The notes beneath the pieces were generated by a model. The model saw only the letters and a program-made list of their open reading frames with translations, was not told where the DNA came from and did not search any database. From the NCBI GenBank assembly GCA_015956445.1, contig WIUZ02000003.1, positions 372,001-436,000 on the forward strand: DNA of 64,000 bases, read 5' to 3'. The translations under genes and the position numbers were made by a program. This DNA is from Thelephora terrestris. Its lineage: Eukaryota; Basidiomycota; Agaricomycetes; Thelephorales; Thelephoraceae. Below are positions 12,827 to 23,893 of the stretch, piece after piece (within the stretch, counting starts at the first letter, position 1; each line of letters begins with the position of its first letter).

Positions 12827-14740
12827 ATGCCTCCATCTGCTATCTCCAGTACGCCCCTTCATGAGCTCAAATCACGTTCAAACATCTGAAGCATGACCTT
12901 TTCCCTCCTCTCCCCGTGGTCTTCAAACGGAATTCCCAGACACTCTACTTTCCCTCCCTAGCGTAGAGCTGCTTGAGGCCGGGGATTTCGATTTGGAAAA
13001 ACTCATTGAGGACTTGACGGGAGCGCTTGACGACGATTCTCAACGAAATGAGATCCTATCGCTGACCGGCGATGTTGCGGTCCTGGTGATTGAGTGTCTT
13101 GACAAGGTGAGCGAATTTGGATCGAACTCCAGTATGTCAAGTACTTATCACGCTGTAGATAATCTCTTCCAGTCCGTTTAGGGCCAAAGATATTGAAACA
13201 CGCTCAAGGGTATTTTCCACCATCTCGAGACTTTCGCGCCGATGCCAATACCTCCCTCGTTCATACTGGATTGACCCAAGTACGGTGGTACCTAAAAGCG
13301 AGCCCCATACATCCGGAACATGTGCCAACGTCTACATTGGAAAACGGAACGACGAGACTGTCGCGGTGAAGGTCTTGAGGAGTTCAGGCCAGGAGACCCC
13401 GATGGTACTCAAGAAGGTGAGTGGGTGAAAATGGCCCGCGTTTCACGCTAACCAGACTGGATACAGCGTTTTTGCAAGGAGGTGATCCTGTGGAAACACG
13501 TGTCGTATCCGTATATCCTCACGTTCCAAGGCGTGTTCTACCACAACGACGTACCAGTTATCGTCACACCTTGGATGGATAATGGAAACATCACCGAGTA
13601 TTTGTTGCAATTCCCCGATGCGGATCGTTTACGTCTGGTAAGCTTAAATATTCTCCCAGCGCCAACCGTCACATCACTCACCGCTCCGCCACTATTTAGC
13701 TTTTGTGTGTGATCAAAGGAGTCAGATATCTCCACAGTTGCAACATTGCGCACGGAGATATCAAAGGGGTAAGCCCTCTTACTCGTGCGAAATTCTAGCT
13801 ACGAACTCATCCCACCCCCAGTCAAACGTCCTCATCTCTGATACTGCTCCGCCAAAGGCCATGCTCGCGGACCTTGGTTTCACGCGTGTGGCGACGATCT
13901 CGGCGAAGGCGTCGAGTGCAGAACAAGGCACAGTAAATTTTATGGCTCCAGAGCTCCTCGCTCCGCCAAAATTCGGCCTTGAAAAAGGGGTTCCATCCAA
14001 AGAGGCCGATATCTACGCTTTGGGGATGACGGTGTATAGGTCTTGACGGGGAAACGGCCGTTCTTTCCGAAGAAAGAGTTGGAGATCATCCTTCCCGTCA
14101 TCTCAGGCGCGCGTCCCACCAAGCCGGAGAACGCGGAGGCGATTGGGATGACGGAGGACATTTGGAACCTCTTGCAGGAGACGTGGAGGGAAGATAGGGA
14201 AAAGAGGCCAGACATCTCAAAAATCCTAGGGACGTTTTGCGACATTACTGGGGAGAGGAAGGCCATTGACTCTACGATGGGTGCCGAAGCTCAGCTGGAT
14301 GACCCCGGTAGGCAGAATTCTGTCGACTCTCGAAGCTCGTTTTTCACAAATCGATCTTGTAAGTCAAGTCACATGTACTTGTACAAATCACTGATAGTCT
14401 GATTTGACGCGTTATAGCAGCTTCTCGCGGTTCTGGAACAGAAACGCGTTCTCCGTCATCCGATACCACCGCTCATTCGTACGATCTCCTCGGTCAGGAT
14501 AAAATATCCGAGGCCAAGGAGACCAGGGGTCCCACCGGTATGCCAACTGCCCCCAAACCGCCCGGCCGCCTGGGTCCACCATTCGATTCCGGACCCCTAG
14601 AACCGGCATTAAACCCGACAAAGCGCGGTATCCTCGGTTCATTTCGAGATCGATTATCGAACAAATTCCTTCTTTGGGTGCCGAAGCCCAAATTGCCAGC
14701 CAGAACCGGAGGGGGGCCAGAAGATGTGAACGACCCGTGA
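12827..14740 (+). pseudogene. TKL-like protein kinase, cluster copy 2 (frameshift at an intron-loss site)
   Basis: A kinase of the same group as its neighbours, more diverged. A short first exon from 12827 is inferred; most of the next exon, starting LLEAGDF, is clear. The kinase domain shows VAVKVL, KEVILW, AHGDIKG, LADLGF (Leu in place of Phe of DFG, but Asp kept) and MAPELL. A Ser/Pro-rich tail follows, ending in ARTGGGPEDVNDP. Copies 1, 3 and 4 have an intron immediately before the (VLTG/VLSG) segment, but here the exons abut at about 14038-14042 and the join is out of frame by one base. This looks like an imprecise intron loss that left a frameshift. The downstream frame (14043-14402 and the last exon) is otherwise open. 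The gene could be a young pseudogene, could make a product ending inside the C-lobe, or the frameshift could be a sequencing error. Confidence 0.78.
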
Positions 14741-15834
14741 ATCCCAGCGAAAAGTCTGTCGATTGATGGCGACGCACAGCGGTTAGTGGCAATTAGATCG
14801 ACTCGGGGCAACTGGAGGCAACTGGAACTGGGCTTCATGTCGTCGAGCTGTAGCGTTGAACAAGTTGAACAATTTTTTTTCAATAAAGCGAGGCTTCTAA
14901 AACTCTGCCCCACACGATTAAATTGAACCGTCTCATCCCCAAGTCCCCTTCTACCCCAACCGTCGCCATCGCCGCTGCAAGTACTCTGTCCCTATTTTAC
15001 TCCCAACCCCCACTCCTTAGACGTCCATATCAACTATCCTAGGCTCCTCGTGAAGGTGTTTCGCAAGCCACAACCTCTACTCATATCTTGGTATGCCGGA
15101 ATCCTGCATCAAACCCACAGGTGGAGAGAACAGACGGGGGAGGGCCCATGTTGTCGGTGTTTCTCCTTGGTTCACCGTCGCCTGCAGCACAAGTAAGAGG
15201 ACACCACACATGTTCGATAACGTCCGTTTCTGACTGACTCGGATCAGAACGTGGTTCACCACGAAAAGGTGAGGCAAGCATCAATCCAAGAACTTTCTAT
15301 TTTTACGCTCATTTCTCAAGTTGATTCTGGTGAACAATCTCAGGCCCCCTAGGTTGTTGAACCCGTTCTGCACAAATTTCTAGAACCCGCTGAGAAGGGA
15401 CTACACATATTGGGGACTCTGCACGAAGGATCACTGGAGGTGGCCTGTGGTTGGTCCCGGGAATCGAAGATCTTTTTCATATCCTTTCTGATCCTAGGCT
15501 CACGGTCACAATATGTGCTTTAGATCGCGAATGCGGATCATTTTTGAGTAGGCGTAAATCAGAGCTCACTCGAGCCGAGCTGGAAGGTGTCCCCTCTCTG
15601 GCCAACTTGGGAAGGGGAGTTATAGCTGTAGCATCAGGACATGTGGTAGATGTACCTGCAATCGTCATGAACCGTTGGGAATCGCCCTGAATCGTATATA
15701 TATACCTTCTCACCAGAATCACCCAGGATCATCCTGAGTTGCCATCAGTCGTTCGGAGAAGCTGTGAACGACAGAATCTTGATTTAGTTGCCGCCAGTTG
15801 TCCCCAGTAGAGGAAATGTCCAGTTTCACAACTC
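14741..15834. other. Intergenic region between kinase copies 2 and 3
   Basis: No supported gene. An 80-codon open frame at 15451-15690 has no recognisable motif and could be an upstream exon of copy 3, but no splice pair clearly joins it. Confidence 0.4.
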
Positions 15835-17508
15835 ATGGCGATTGAGGGCAATTCGAACCCAATTCAATCGCCAAAATCGCCCGGAGTTGCCACCGATTTC
15901 CGAAACTTTTCACTGGGCGTGAATCCCCGATTTTCCTCGCAATCACATATGTATATATGTTCAAATACGTCTTTTTTCCTTTCCAGGGACATCCCGCTCC
16001 CCCAGCCCCCAATTGGCAGCATGGTACCTGGTTCTTCGCTATCGGTCGGGAGTCTCGAGGATTCGATCGAAATACCTGCTACGCTAACCGATTCTCCGCA
16101 ACTATCCCTTTCCAGGGACTTCCCTCTCCCCCAGCCCCCAATGTGCAGCATGGTACCTGGTTCTCCGCTATCGGTCGGGAGTCTCGAGGGTTCGATCGAA
16201 ATACCTGCTATGCTAGCCAATGCGGAGATCAATGCCGAATACCAGGATCAGGAATTTATCGACCGACTTGACATGGTATGTCACCCGTTAATCGCGTCTC
16301 CTCCACAAGCTGAGGTTTCCTTCAGAAGCTGGACCGCGCGACATGCGATAAAGAACGACGCGATTTACTCAACGACTTGTGCAAGACATGTAGTCGACTG
16401 CGGACGTTACCCAAGTCAATGCATCTCAAGGAGGGTCTGAGCGGGGAGCTAGTTGAGACGGACAGGGGGGGTCATGCTGTGATATTTCGAACCCAACATA
16501 ACAGCCGCTCTGTGGCCGTCAAGAACATCCGGATCACCACTCGCACTTTTGACCAGTGCCTCAAGGTGAACCCGTTAAGTTTCATGTCCCTCAAGAATTT
16601 CCTGACGGTGAGGTTTGTAGGAATTTTGTCGAGAGGCTGTTGCGTGGAGACATCTCCGACACCCTAACATCCTGCCGTTGCTGGGTGTGGATTTGAAACC
16701 ACATCGGCTTTCAATGGTATCTGAATGGATGGATCAGGGGAACATTAATCAGTACGTGAAGAGACCTCGGGGGGTCAATCGCCTTCAGTTGGTGGGTCAT
16801 GGATTAATCTTTTATGTGCGCGAAGACCGTCGGGACTGATCAATGCAGCTGGTCGATGCTGCAACAGGTCTCGAGTACATGCACAGCCTTACAATTGTCC
16901 ACGGGGACTTGAAAGGGGTGAGATTCTTTAACTTGCTGGATGCACAAATGTTCACGGAGAATGCCAGGCAAATATCCTCATCAATCAAAGTCATCGTGCC
17001 TGCCTCGTGGATTTTGGTCTTTCTACCATTGCCCGTGGAGAGCACAATACCGGAGCTAACACATCCTTAATCTCTGTTGTCTCGAAGGCATCTCTGATGT
17101 CGTTCACTGCCGGCGGGACCATCCGAAGGATGAGTCCGGAGTTACTTGTTCCAGAACAGTTTGGAGCAAGTGATGACAGACCGACAAAGAAATCAGACTG
17201 TTACGCACTCGGAATGGTCGTGTATGAAGTTCGTTCGGATGTGGACCCTGCATTTTTGGTGTGCTTGTATTTACGAGCCGTCAGGTGCTTTCAGGAAACT
17301 CGCCCTACCGACACATCAAATGTGAAGAACTGCTGATGAATGCAATCATGAATGGTTACAGACCGAAGAAACCAGAGACAGCAGAGAGCCTGGGGTTCAC
17401 AAATGAACTCTGGAGGTCTCTTCAGCGGTGCTGGTTGGCCGATGCCAGTGCACGACCAGATGTGAGGACCATGCTATCTCACATAAACCATGCCGCATGG
17501 TTATGGGT
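15835..17508 (+). CDS. TKL-like protein kinase, cluster copy 3, open into copy 4
   Basis: Kinase with a long N-terminal region of its own. That region contains a 43-residue tandem duplication (units starting at 15981 and 16110), each with PLPQPP and SMVPGS followed by LSVGSLE. After an intron at about 16275-16324 the kinase domain begins. It shows SVAVKN, a CREAVAW helix C, VHGDLKG, LVDFGL and MSPELL, with introns near 16566, 16792, 16919 and 17231 matching those of the other copies. The C-lobe ends near MLSHINHAAW. No stop codon follows: the frame continues without interruption over the 74 bases to the ATG of copy 4 and beyond. A good donor (GTAAGA) lies at 17508. The end given here is therefore the last position clearly belonging to copy 3, not a stop. 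The gene either is fused to copy 4 as a double kinase or splices into it. Confidence 0.78.
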
Positions 17509-17581
17509 AAGACATTCACCCCATCCTTCACTCATAATCCCCCCCTCCCCCCTGTCCCCGCCCCCCCACCTCGAGGCCGCA

Positions 17582-19086
17582 ATGGCAATCAATCTTAACA
17601 ACTTTTGGCAGAAAGCTCGTGTTGCGCAGAGCGAGACGGAATTAATCCAAACCCTGGCTCAGATCCTGGCCTCAAGGGATGGCCGAAAGTTTATCCTGAC
17701 TTTGGAACGAACGGATGCCAAGCTGTTTGTTGAGATTTTGGGCAACGTGAGATCGACTCCTTCATCTCCACTACCCTCGATCCCTGCTCAATGCTGCCAT
17801 TCATTAGGCTCTGTCGATACGCAACCTGCTTTGAGCATCTGAGAAGCAAGAGATCTTTGGGCCTTGATTAGTCTTTCAGCAAAGCATCGCTGTTGCCCAA
17901 CTCGATTGTAATTGGTGGCGAGATCGAATCCCATGATTCCGGTCAACCTCACCCATCGGGCGGTTTTGCTGATGTAAAGCAAGGGCGGTACAAAGAGCAT
18001 ATGGTCGCAGTTAAGACGATGAGAGTAGCAGTGACAGATCACATTGAGAAGATCAGAGAGGTGAGCCGGAGGAAGTGCTCGTGGTCAAGAGATAAATTGA
18101 TGTTTCTTTCAGCAATTCTGTAAAGAGGCCATCATCTGGAGCTCACTATCACACCCTAACGTCCTGAAGCTTCTCGGTGTTTTGGGTGGCTTTGGGGGGG
18201 ATCAATTTGCAACGGCGTCTGAGTGGATGGTGCACAGTAACACCATGGAATATATTCGAAAGAACCCCACGAATAGGCTGAGGCTTGTGCGTGCCTTCGG
18301 GCTACAAACTTAACGATACACTCTCTGACTGTGCCTGAGAATCAGTTATACAGCGCGGCACAAGGAGTGAAATACCTTCACAATGCAAACCTTGCCCATG
18401 GGGACCTCAAAGGAGTCAGTGTTGGAAAGTCACCCAACGCATTTTCGGCTTCTCATTTCCTAATAGGCAAACATTCTTGTGACAAACGATACGCCTCCTA
18501 CGGCATGTCTCGCGGATTTTGGTTTCACCACTTCAGTTCTTGACACGCTGAATCCAATGTTGTCAAGTGTCACACTGCAAGGAGGGACACTGAATTTCAT
18601 GGCCCCAGAATTGCTAGCGCCTTCTAACTACGGTCTCACAAACTCTGTTCCCACCCGAGAGGCCGACGTATATGCTTTCGGGTTGGTCATGTTTCAGGTA
18701 AGCGCGTTGTGTTATTTTAATCTCCCCGGTTTTCAACATTCAGTCAGGTCCTGACGGGAGAGAATCCGTTCCGTAATTACAAGCCCCGAGAACTTGCGTA
18801 TCATGTTTCGCTCGGTTCTCGTCCAGAAAAACCTCTGAATGCGAAGGATATCGGGATTTCCGACGCCGTGTGGAAGCTCATTAATACGTGTTGGGACGCA
18901 GAAATTGAGGGGAGACCGCATATACAGGAGGTCGTGGAAGAAGTAGGCAATGCTGCAGCTGAGCGGCACACGGATATGCTGCCGAGCGGAACGGAAGAAC
19001 GGGAGGATTCTGTCGAGGGAGACTCCTTCGAGTTCAGACACGGTGATTTTTCATTGCTATCTGAGTCATATCATGTATACTTATAA
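17582..19086 (+). CDS. TKL-like protein kinase, cluster copy 4
   Basis: Close duplicate of copy 1. It has the same N-terminal helical segment (MAINLNNFWQKA), the same exon pattern and the full set of kinase motifs: VAVKTM, KEAIIW, AHGDLKG, LADFGF and MAPELL. The exon that corresponds to the second exon of copy 1 contains a TGA (at about 17839) and a frame change. However, the first intron can instead use a later acceptor (TTGATTAG, about 17863-17870), which skips this damage and rejoins the conserved frame at SFSKASLLPNS. The catalytic domain downstream is open throughout. The C-terminal basic exon of copy 1 is not clearly kept, and the frame ends at 19086. Because copy 3 runs open into this gene, 17582 may be an internal codon of a longer double-kinase protein. 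Confidence 0.75.
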
Positions 19087-20829
19087 ATTTGGCGACGACT
19101 TAAGCTTACCATCTCGGATAGCTGGCACGTGAACCGAAGGGATTGGTTGTCTCTCAGGTATATGAGAAGCACGGCGAGTATCTACTGTTGGCCTACACTG
19201 TCCAGGTCCTACAGCTGAGACCCCGTTCCGTGAGGTTCGGGTAATGGCGTTGAGGTTCTACGCGGTTCACTGGGGGCTCCGCTGAGGCCAACCGGTGGGC
19301 ACTGGACGACCTATCCCCCCTGCCATGCAACATCATGTTGGCACCGCTGTAGTACGTGTGAAAGTGCTGCTGGCTGGCACATTCAGTTCTCAAGAACCCA
19401 TTCATATCGAATTATGGCTGCCACCTGTCTCCCTTTACCCGTCCCTTTTCTGTTTTCCCTTTACAGTCGACGCTCTGTCCACACGTATTTTCACGTATTC
19501 ATAGGTTAGTGAGAGCCAATTGAATTGGAATCATAACTATGTAGCAAGGATTTACGAATCTCCCCCTGCGCCATGCGGCTGCAATTTCAACCGCGTTGGG
19601 ATGATATGAGATCTTAAGAACCCTCCCAACGGTGCTCTCAAAGTCATGCAGGACTAGGGTTGCATCGTCGGGGCCTTCCATCGTCCCGACTGACGTTCTT
19701 AACTTCTTCACGAAGGGTCTCAGGTGGAGCATCGTGAACAAAATTGAGGAGTTTTGGAGACGTTATGTAGTGGAATGCTTCTGTTGGTCACCTGACTCGA
19801 ATGGTCTTTGACATCAGCACTGAGCAAACCCACCGGAATCCGATCTGGCCAGGTGGGTCTCGCCGTGTTCAGCAAGGTCGATCGGGGTAGATACAGGCCA
19901 TTAGGGTGATCCATGTAGGAGAGTTTAAGCAGCTCTATTAGCTGGGATTACGGCGTAATCCAGACAAGCACTTGTGCGACAATCAGGCCTCAACGTTTTC
20001 GACATTGTGACACCAACCCAGATTTAGTGCGCCTTGTTGCCGCGGGGTGTCTTATTGTTTTGGCTCATTAGCCCGTTTCGGCAGCTTGTCCGCACGTCTC
20101 GACGAGGCCCAAACCATTCAGGCAATTCGTTGTGCTTTAAAAAAATTCAGTCTGGCGCATCTCATGGGTATTGCGTGCGAGTCGGCTGTCAGTGTGTCAT
20201 GGTATCGACGAGTACTCGAGGTCTGCATAAACACCCCCGCATTGGTCTCACCAAAAAGATGCGCCAGCATCACATCTGGACAATGACATACTTATAGTCA
20301 GTGTCTTACTACACGCTCTGCTGCTTAAAAAATAAAGGTCACCCATGCCCCTTCAAGTTGTAGAAGGACGTCCTCATCAGGGCAACAAAAGTAGTTCACT
20401 ATCGGATCACCTGCCAGATCTTCGTTCCATACCTTACGTATGTCATCTGCCTACTCCAGCACTCTCGTCGTAACCCCCCCCCGGCGGCCTGAACCTGGAT
20501 CAAAACGCTTGCGAGTCAAAGCGGCATCCGTACATTAAAGTCGCAGATACTCTGCGCCACCATCACTGATACGGAGTTCTTGGCGGATTCCCATTGCAAT
20601 TTGCTGTCTGACAAGGGCTCGCTCACAAAGGACTGGCCGCACTCGGTTACACCCGGCGCCCTTTCTGCAGATCCGACCACTTGATTGTCCCCGCCATGAG
20701 CTGGGTTCTTTCGTTCCTCCATCCCCACTTTTGTCTCCCCTCCAAAGAGTCCCTAGAGATACTCCGTTTCTCGACTTCGTACTCGGTGCACACGCTGATC
20801 AGCTAATCACGTTGGACCACGGTGGCCTT
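19087..20829. other. Gene-poor region after the kinase cluster
   Basis: A pair of minus-strand open frames (19914-19720 and 19741-19499) could be exons of a small gene or of a decayed one, but there is no recognisable domain. Nothing else was supported. Confidence 0.4.
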
Positions 20830-20960
20830 CCAAGCCACAGGTGAGGTTCTTTGACCTCAATGTCCGGTGAGCCGTTCGCGACGACGAAAGACCTATCACT
20901 GTCGCTCACAATGGGCCCATAGGGTTTTTGGAGCACGCGTGATTGTCTTCCGGTGTGCCA
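20830..20960 (-). pseudogene. Fragment of the DGSFVV small-protein family, module copy 1
   Basis: On the minus strand this segment encodes a stretch matching the DGSFVV block seen at 23.2, 26.6 and 51.0 kb (here SDRSFVVANGSPDIEVKE), preceded by a Pro-Tyr-Gly-Pro-Ile context. No complete reading frame was found around it, so it looks like a remnant or an exon of a gene whose other exons I cannot define. It lies about 340 bp upstream of, and divergent from, the coiled-coil gene at 21298. Confidence 0.5.
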
Positions 20961-21212
20961 CGGCCTGTGCTCGACAGATCCATCGTATCGGTCGCGTTCT
21001 CCCGCATCACTGATAGGGCATCACTGCCCCGCTTATCACCTCATCCAATTCTTGATCTCGGTGAACCTTTAGAGTCATCATCACATTCAAGTATGCCATG
21101 ACGAAGGCAGTGTATTATTTTTGCGCCAGGAGTAACAGTTGTTTGGCCATGGCTCACCTATTACTCACGTAACGTCCCTCGTGTAGGATGGACGTCCAGC
21201 CGTGCCCCCTCT

Positions 21213-21222
21213 CTATATAAAT
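21213..21222 (+). promoter_or_regulatory. TATA box of the gene at 21298
   Basis: CTATATAAAT lies about 80 bp upstream of the ATG and is followed by a C/T-rich leader, typical of a fungal core promoter. Confidence 0.55.
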
Positions 21223-21297
21223 CAACTCACTCCAGCCTGTCTCTCCATCTCTTTCCATCCCCCTTTCCTCAATATTCAGCTCAATACGGTGACAAAA

Positions 21298-22070
21298 ATG
21301 CAATCCGAAGACTTTGTTCTGGCACGATTGGAGCGTAGCACCTCCCTCATACAACGGCGCCTCGAAAATTTGGTATACAAGCTCGACGAGCTAAACAAAA
21401 AGCTAGATATGCTCTTGGCACAGTTCGGCGTGGAGATCTACTCGCTTGATTCTCGTGGTTTCTCTAGTGCCGCGAATACGGGATGGAGTGGTCCGTCGTT
21501 TGAGGAACAGTTTGGGGGCTCGAGTGTGTTCCACAACGCGAATTTCTGCATGACGGCTGGCTGACTCACACCTTCATCACTAGTGGGAGAGGCATCGAAC
21601 CTAATGGCTGCAGAATCTAATCCTGGGATAGCTCCCAACGACACTTTGTTACAGTGTGGTAATTGCTTCGAGGAACACGATGATGGGGGTGCGTATCTGC
21701 ACCTTGTTGTGCCTAACCCACGCGTACTCTCAGCTGATAAAAGTTCTGCCAGGAATCGCTGGCGGGTCGTATAATCCCCCGCAAGCAGAGATACCGCCAC
21801 TGCAGCCCACGACGAGTACGTTGCCCGCGTCAATGGTGTTTGTGGACGGCATGTGGATGGATCCGGTGGGTCGATTTGCTACTATTTGAGTTTGAGCAAC
21901 CTGACGCCTCTTGTCTGAGAAAGCCAGCAAACTCGACACCGTTCCCTCCGGCAAACCCCAGCGTTGAAACGTGTGGCCATGGAGTGTGGGCGGACGGTCT
22001 AGGTCAGGGAGCTGTACCGTCCACCCCCTCGACCGTTACCGAACCCTACAGGGCAGAGGACGATATCTAG
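21298..22070 (+). CDS. Unrecognised coiled-coil protein, divergent-module gene
   Basis: The ATG at 21298 follows a TATA box and a CT-rich leader. The first exon encodes a heptad-rich amphipathic helix (LARLERSTSLIQRRLENLVY, then KLDELNKKLDMLLAQFG), a likely coiled coil for dimerisation. Later exons are inferred from GT-AG pairs near 21522-21581, 21689-21740 and 21870-21925. They give a Pro-rich middle with MVFVDGMWMDP and a tail ending in PYRAEDDI. The exon joins are uncertain because two acceptors are possible at the third exon; one ends the protein at 21774 and the other carries it to 22070. Its position beside a minus-strand DGSFVV fragment copies the arrangement of the helix-loop-helix genes at 23.9 and 48.5 kb, but I see no helix-loop-helix domain here. 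Function unknown. Confidence 0.5.
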
Positions 22071-22949
22071 TCGGAGGGAATTGTTATCATTTTACCCTGG
22101 CCAGAGATCGTGCTCTGCGCTGACGGGTTTGTCCTACAAGCGCCTCGTCTGCCATACACCTTTCCATTTTCGTACTTGCTTCGTTTTCTGGTTTATTTGC
22201 GGTCCCCCACTGGTCGGTTGTGAACAACGACTAGTATATTATCGTTCTTCCGGTTTCACAAAGTTCTTACGGTCGTGCCCTCCTAAGTTCTAGTCTATTG
22301 TCTGTGCGTAGAGTGCGTACACAGTAGAATCTACCACACACTTTGACGTGATATCAGTGTTGTGATATATTTCTGAGTGAGAAGATACCGGGATAGGTGA
22401 CAAGGAAGTCGGAGATAATACAGCAGACAGGGGAGACGTGTGAGGAAATGCCGGTCCAGCGTCACTGGAACCCTGACTTTACCCTTCTGCGCACCCAAGT
22501 GGATGCCAAATATCAACCTCAGGCGTGCAAGACTGGGAACAGGGCAATCGCTGGATTTGTTTCATTCCGCGACGAAGGATCCTTCCATTGCCCACGCCCA
22601 GCCGTTGAACACCGAAAATTAAACGGTTTAGAATGCAGGTGTGCTAGAAACTGCCCTAACAGAAGAATACCACAAGGCGGTGAGCAGTGTAGGGCGGGTG
22701 TCGCTTTCCGTTCCGTGCGGTTGTGAGTCGCGGGCTTTGAGATGGCCAGTGGCGCGCTTTCTTTTTTGCCAGTCGGAGTTTCTGTCGTGCCAAAACTCAA
22801 TAGCAGCGTTAAGGGAGGAGTTAGGCTGCACGCGTGTAAAGTTGACTATCGGTGCCTGGGGAACTGGTAGCGGCTCGGAGCCGAAGTTGAAGCTGAAGTT
22901 GGATGGGCCGCGGGGTTGCGCTGACTGATGGAATTGCCGAGGTCGGGGA
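22071..22949. other. Spacer with no supported gene
   Basis: Only short overlapping open frames on both strands. No repeats or element ends were seen. Confidence 0.4.
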
Positions 22950-22959
22950 AGACGATCGT

Positions 22960-23345
22960 GCTAGGGGGCGCTCAAGGTGGATGACGGCTCTACCCGAAAC
23001 GTCTTCTTTGGCGACCGACACGTCCTCACGGCCCCTCCTCAAACTGGACTGAGACCCGCCAGTTTGATATCGACCCCCTGTCCAGACCCACCCAAATCTA
23101 TCATGGAATTTATCATCGTTCGTTCGTGAATGTAAGCGATTTCGCAGTGACGGGGCAGCCACTCGGACAGATGGATTCTTCCGCTGGCAACTTGACAACG
23201 ACGAACGACCCGTCCAACGCCCCTCCTGCAGCTTCCTCGTAGGGTTGTACGCGAGAGGGCGTGGCTTGCCAGCTCATCCGGCGCTGGAGGGACCTTGAGT
23301 GACGCCGCTGTTCCATTGCCCCCAACGGTCAACCCGGTCACGGTG
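22960..23345 (-). pseudogene. DGSFVV small-protein gene, copy A (decayed)
   Basis: The minus strand is homologous to the gene at 26470-26730. The blocks GPSSAG, AGKPRPLAYNPT and LDGSFVVVKLPAEE are all present. They lie in different frames here, and a TGA stands where copy B has a Cys codon (TGC), so copy A is disabled. The family is not one I recognise. The shared pattern is a short N-terminal Gly-Pro-Ser-Ser motif, a Thr/Ala-Gly-Lys-Pro motif, and a compact DGSFVV block. It is transcribed away from the helix-loop-helix gene at 23894, with which it forms the module. Confidence 0.6.
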
Positions 23346-23893
23346 GATGCCACACACTCTCCAGCCAATCGGAAACCTCCAATAAGTTTAGGTTGATCAC
23401 CAACTTAGCCGGAACGGGACAGTATTGCGGCGGTGTCTGTCCCGCCAATCTCTCATGCATGGCTAACCCGATGATAGCATCATCGACTGATACGACTGAA
23501 CTTGAGGGCGGAACCCTCAAAACGTCCTTCCAAACGTCCGCGTTTTGATAGACGGCATATATCCTCATGTGTCTTGGATTAGTTTACTATCCCGCTGACT
23601 TCACTGCGACGGTGGTGATATTAGGCGATGCATCTCACCAATTTTGCATAGCATCCTTGCGGTTTTTTTGTTGAGCGGGGACGTGGTGAGTTCGCTGTGG
23701 AAATATTCAGCTTTCTATCTGTCCAACCGTCGAACCGTTTGATGTAGGTTCTCGCATCTGCAGATGAATTGTTGGCCTTACATCACTCTCGCCCCCAGGT
23801 GAAACGGACGTTCCGGTATGCCGTCTGGTATATAGACAGACCCAAACCCATCGCTTGTGGTTCCATCAATCGCATATACTGGCCTTTACCAGT

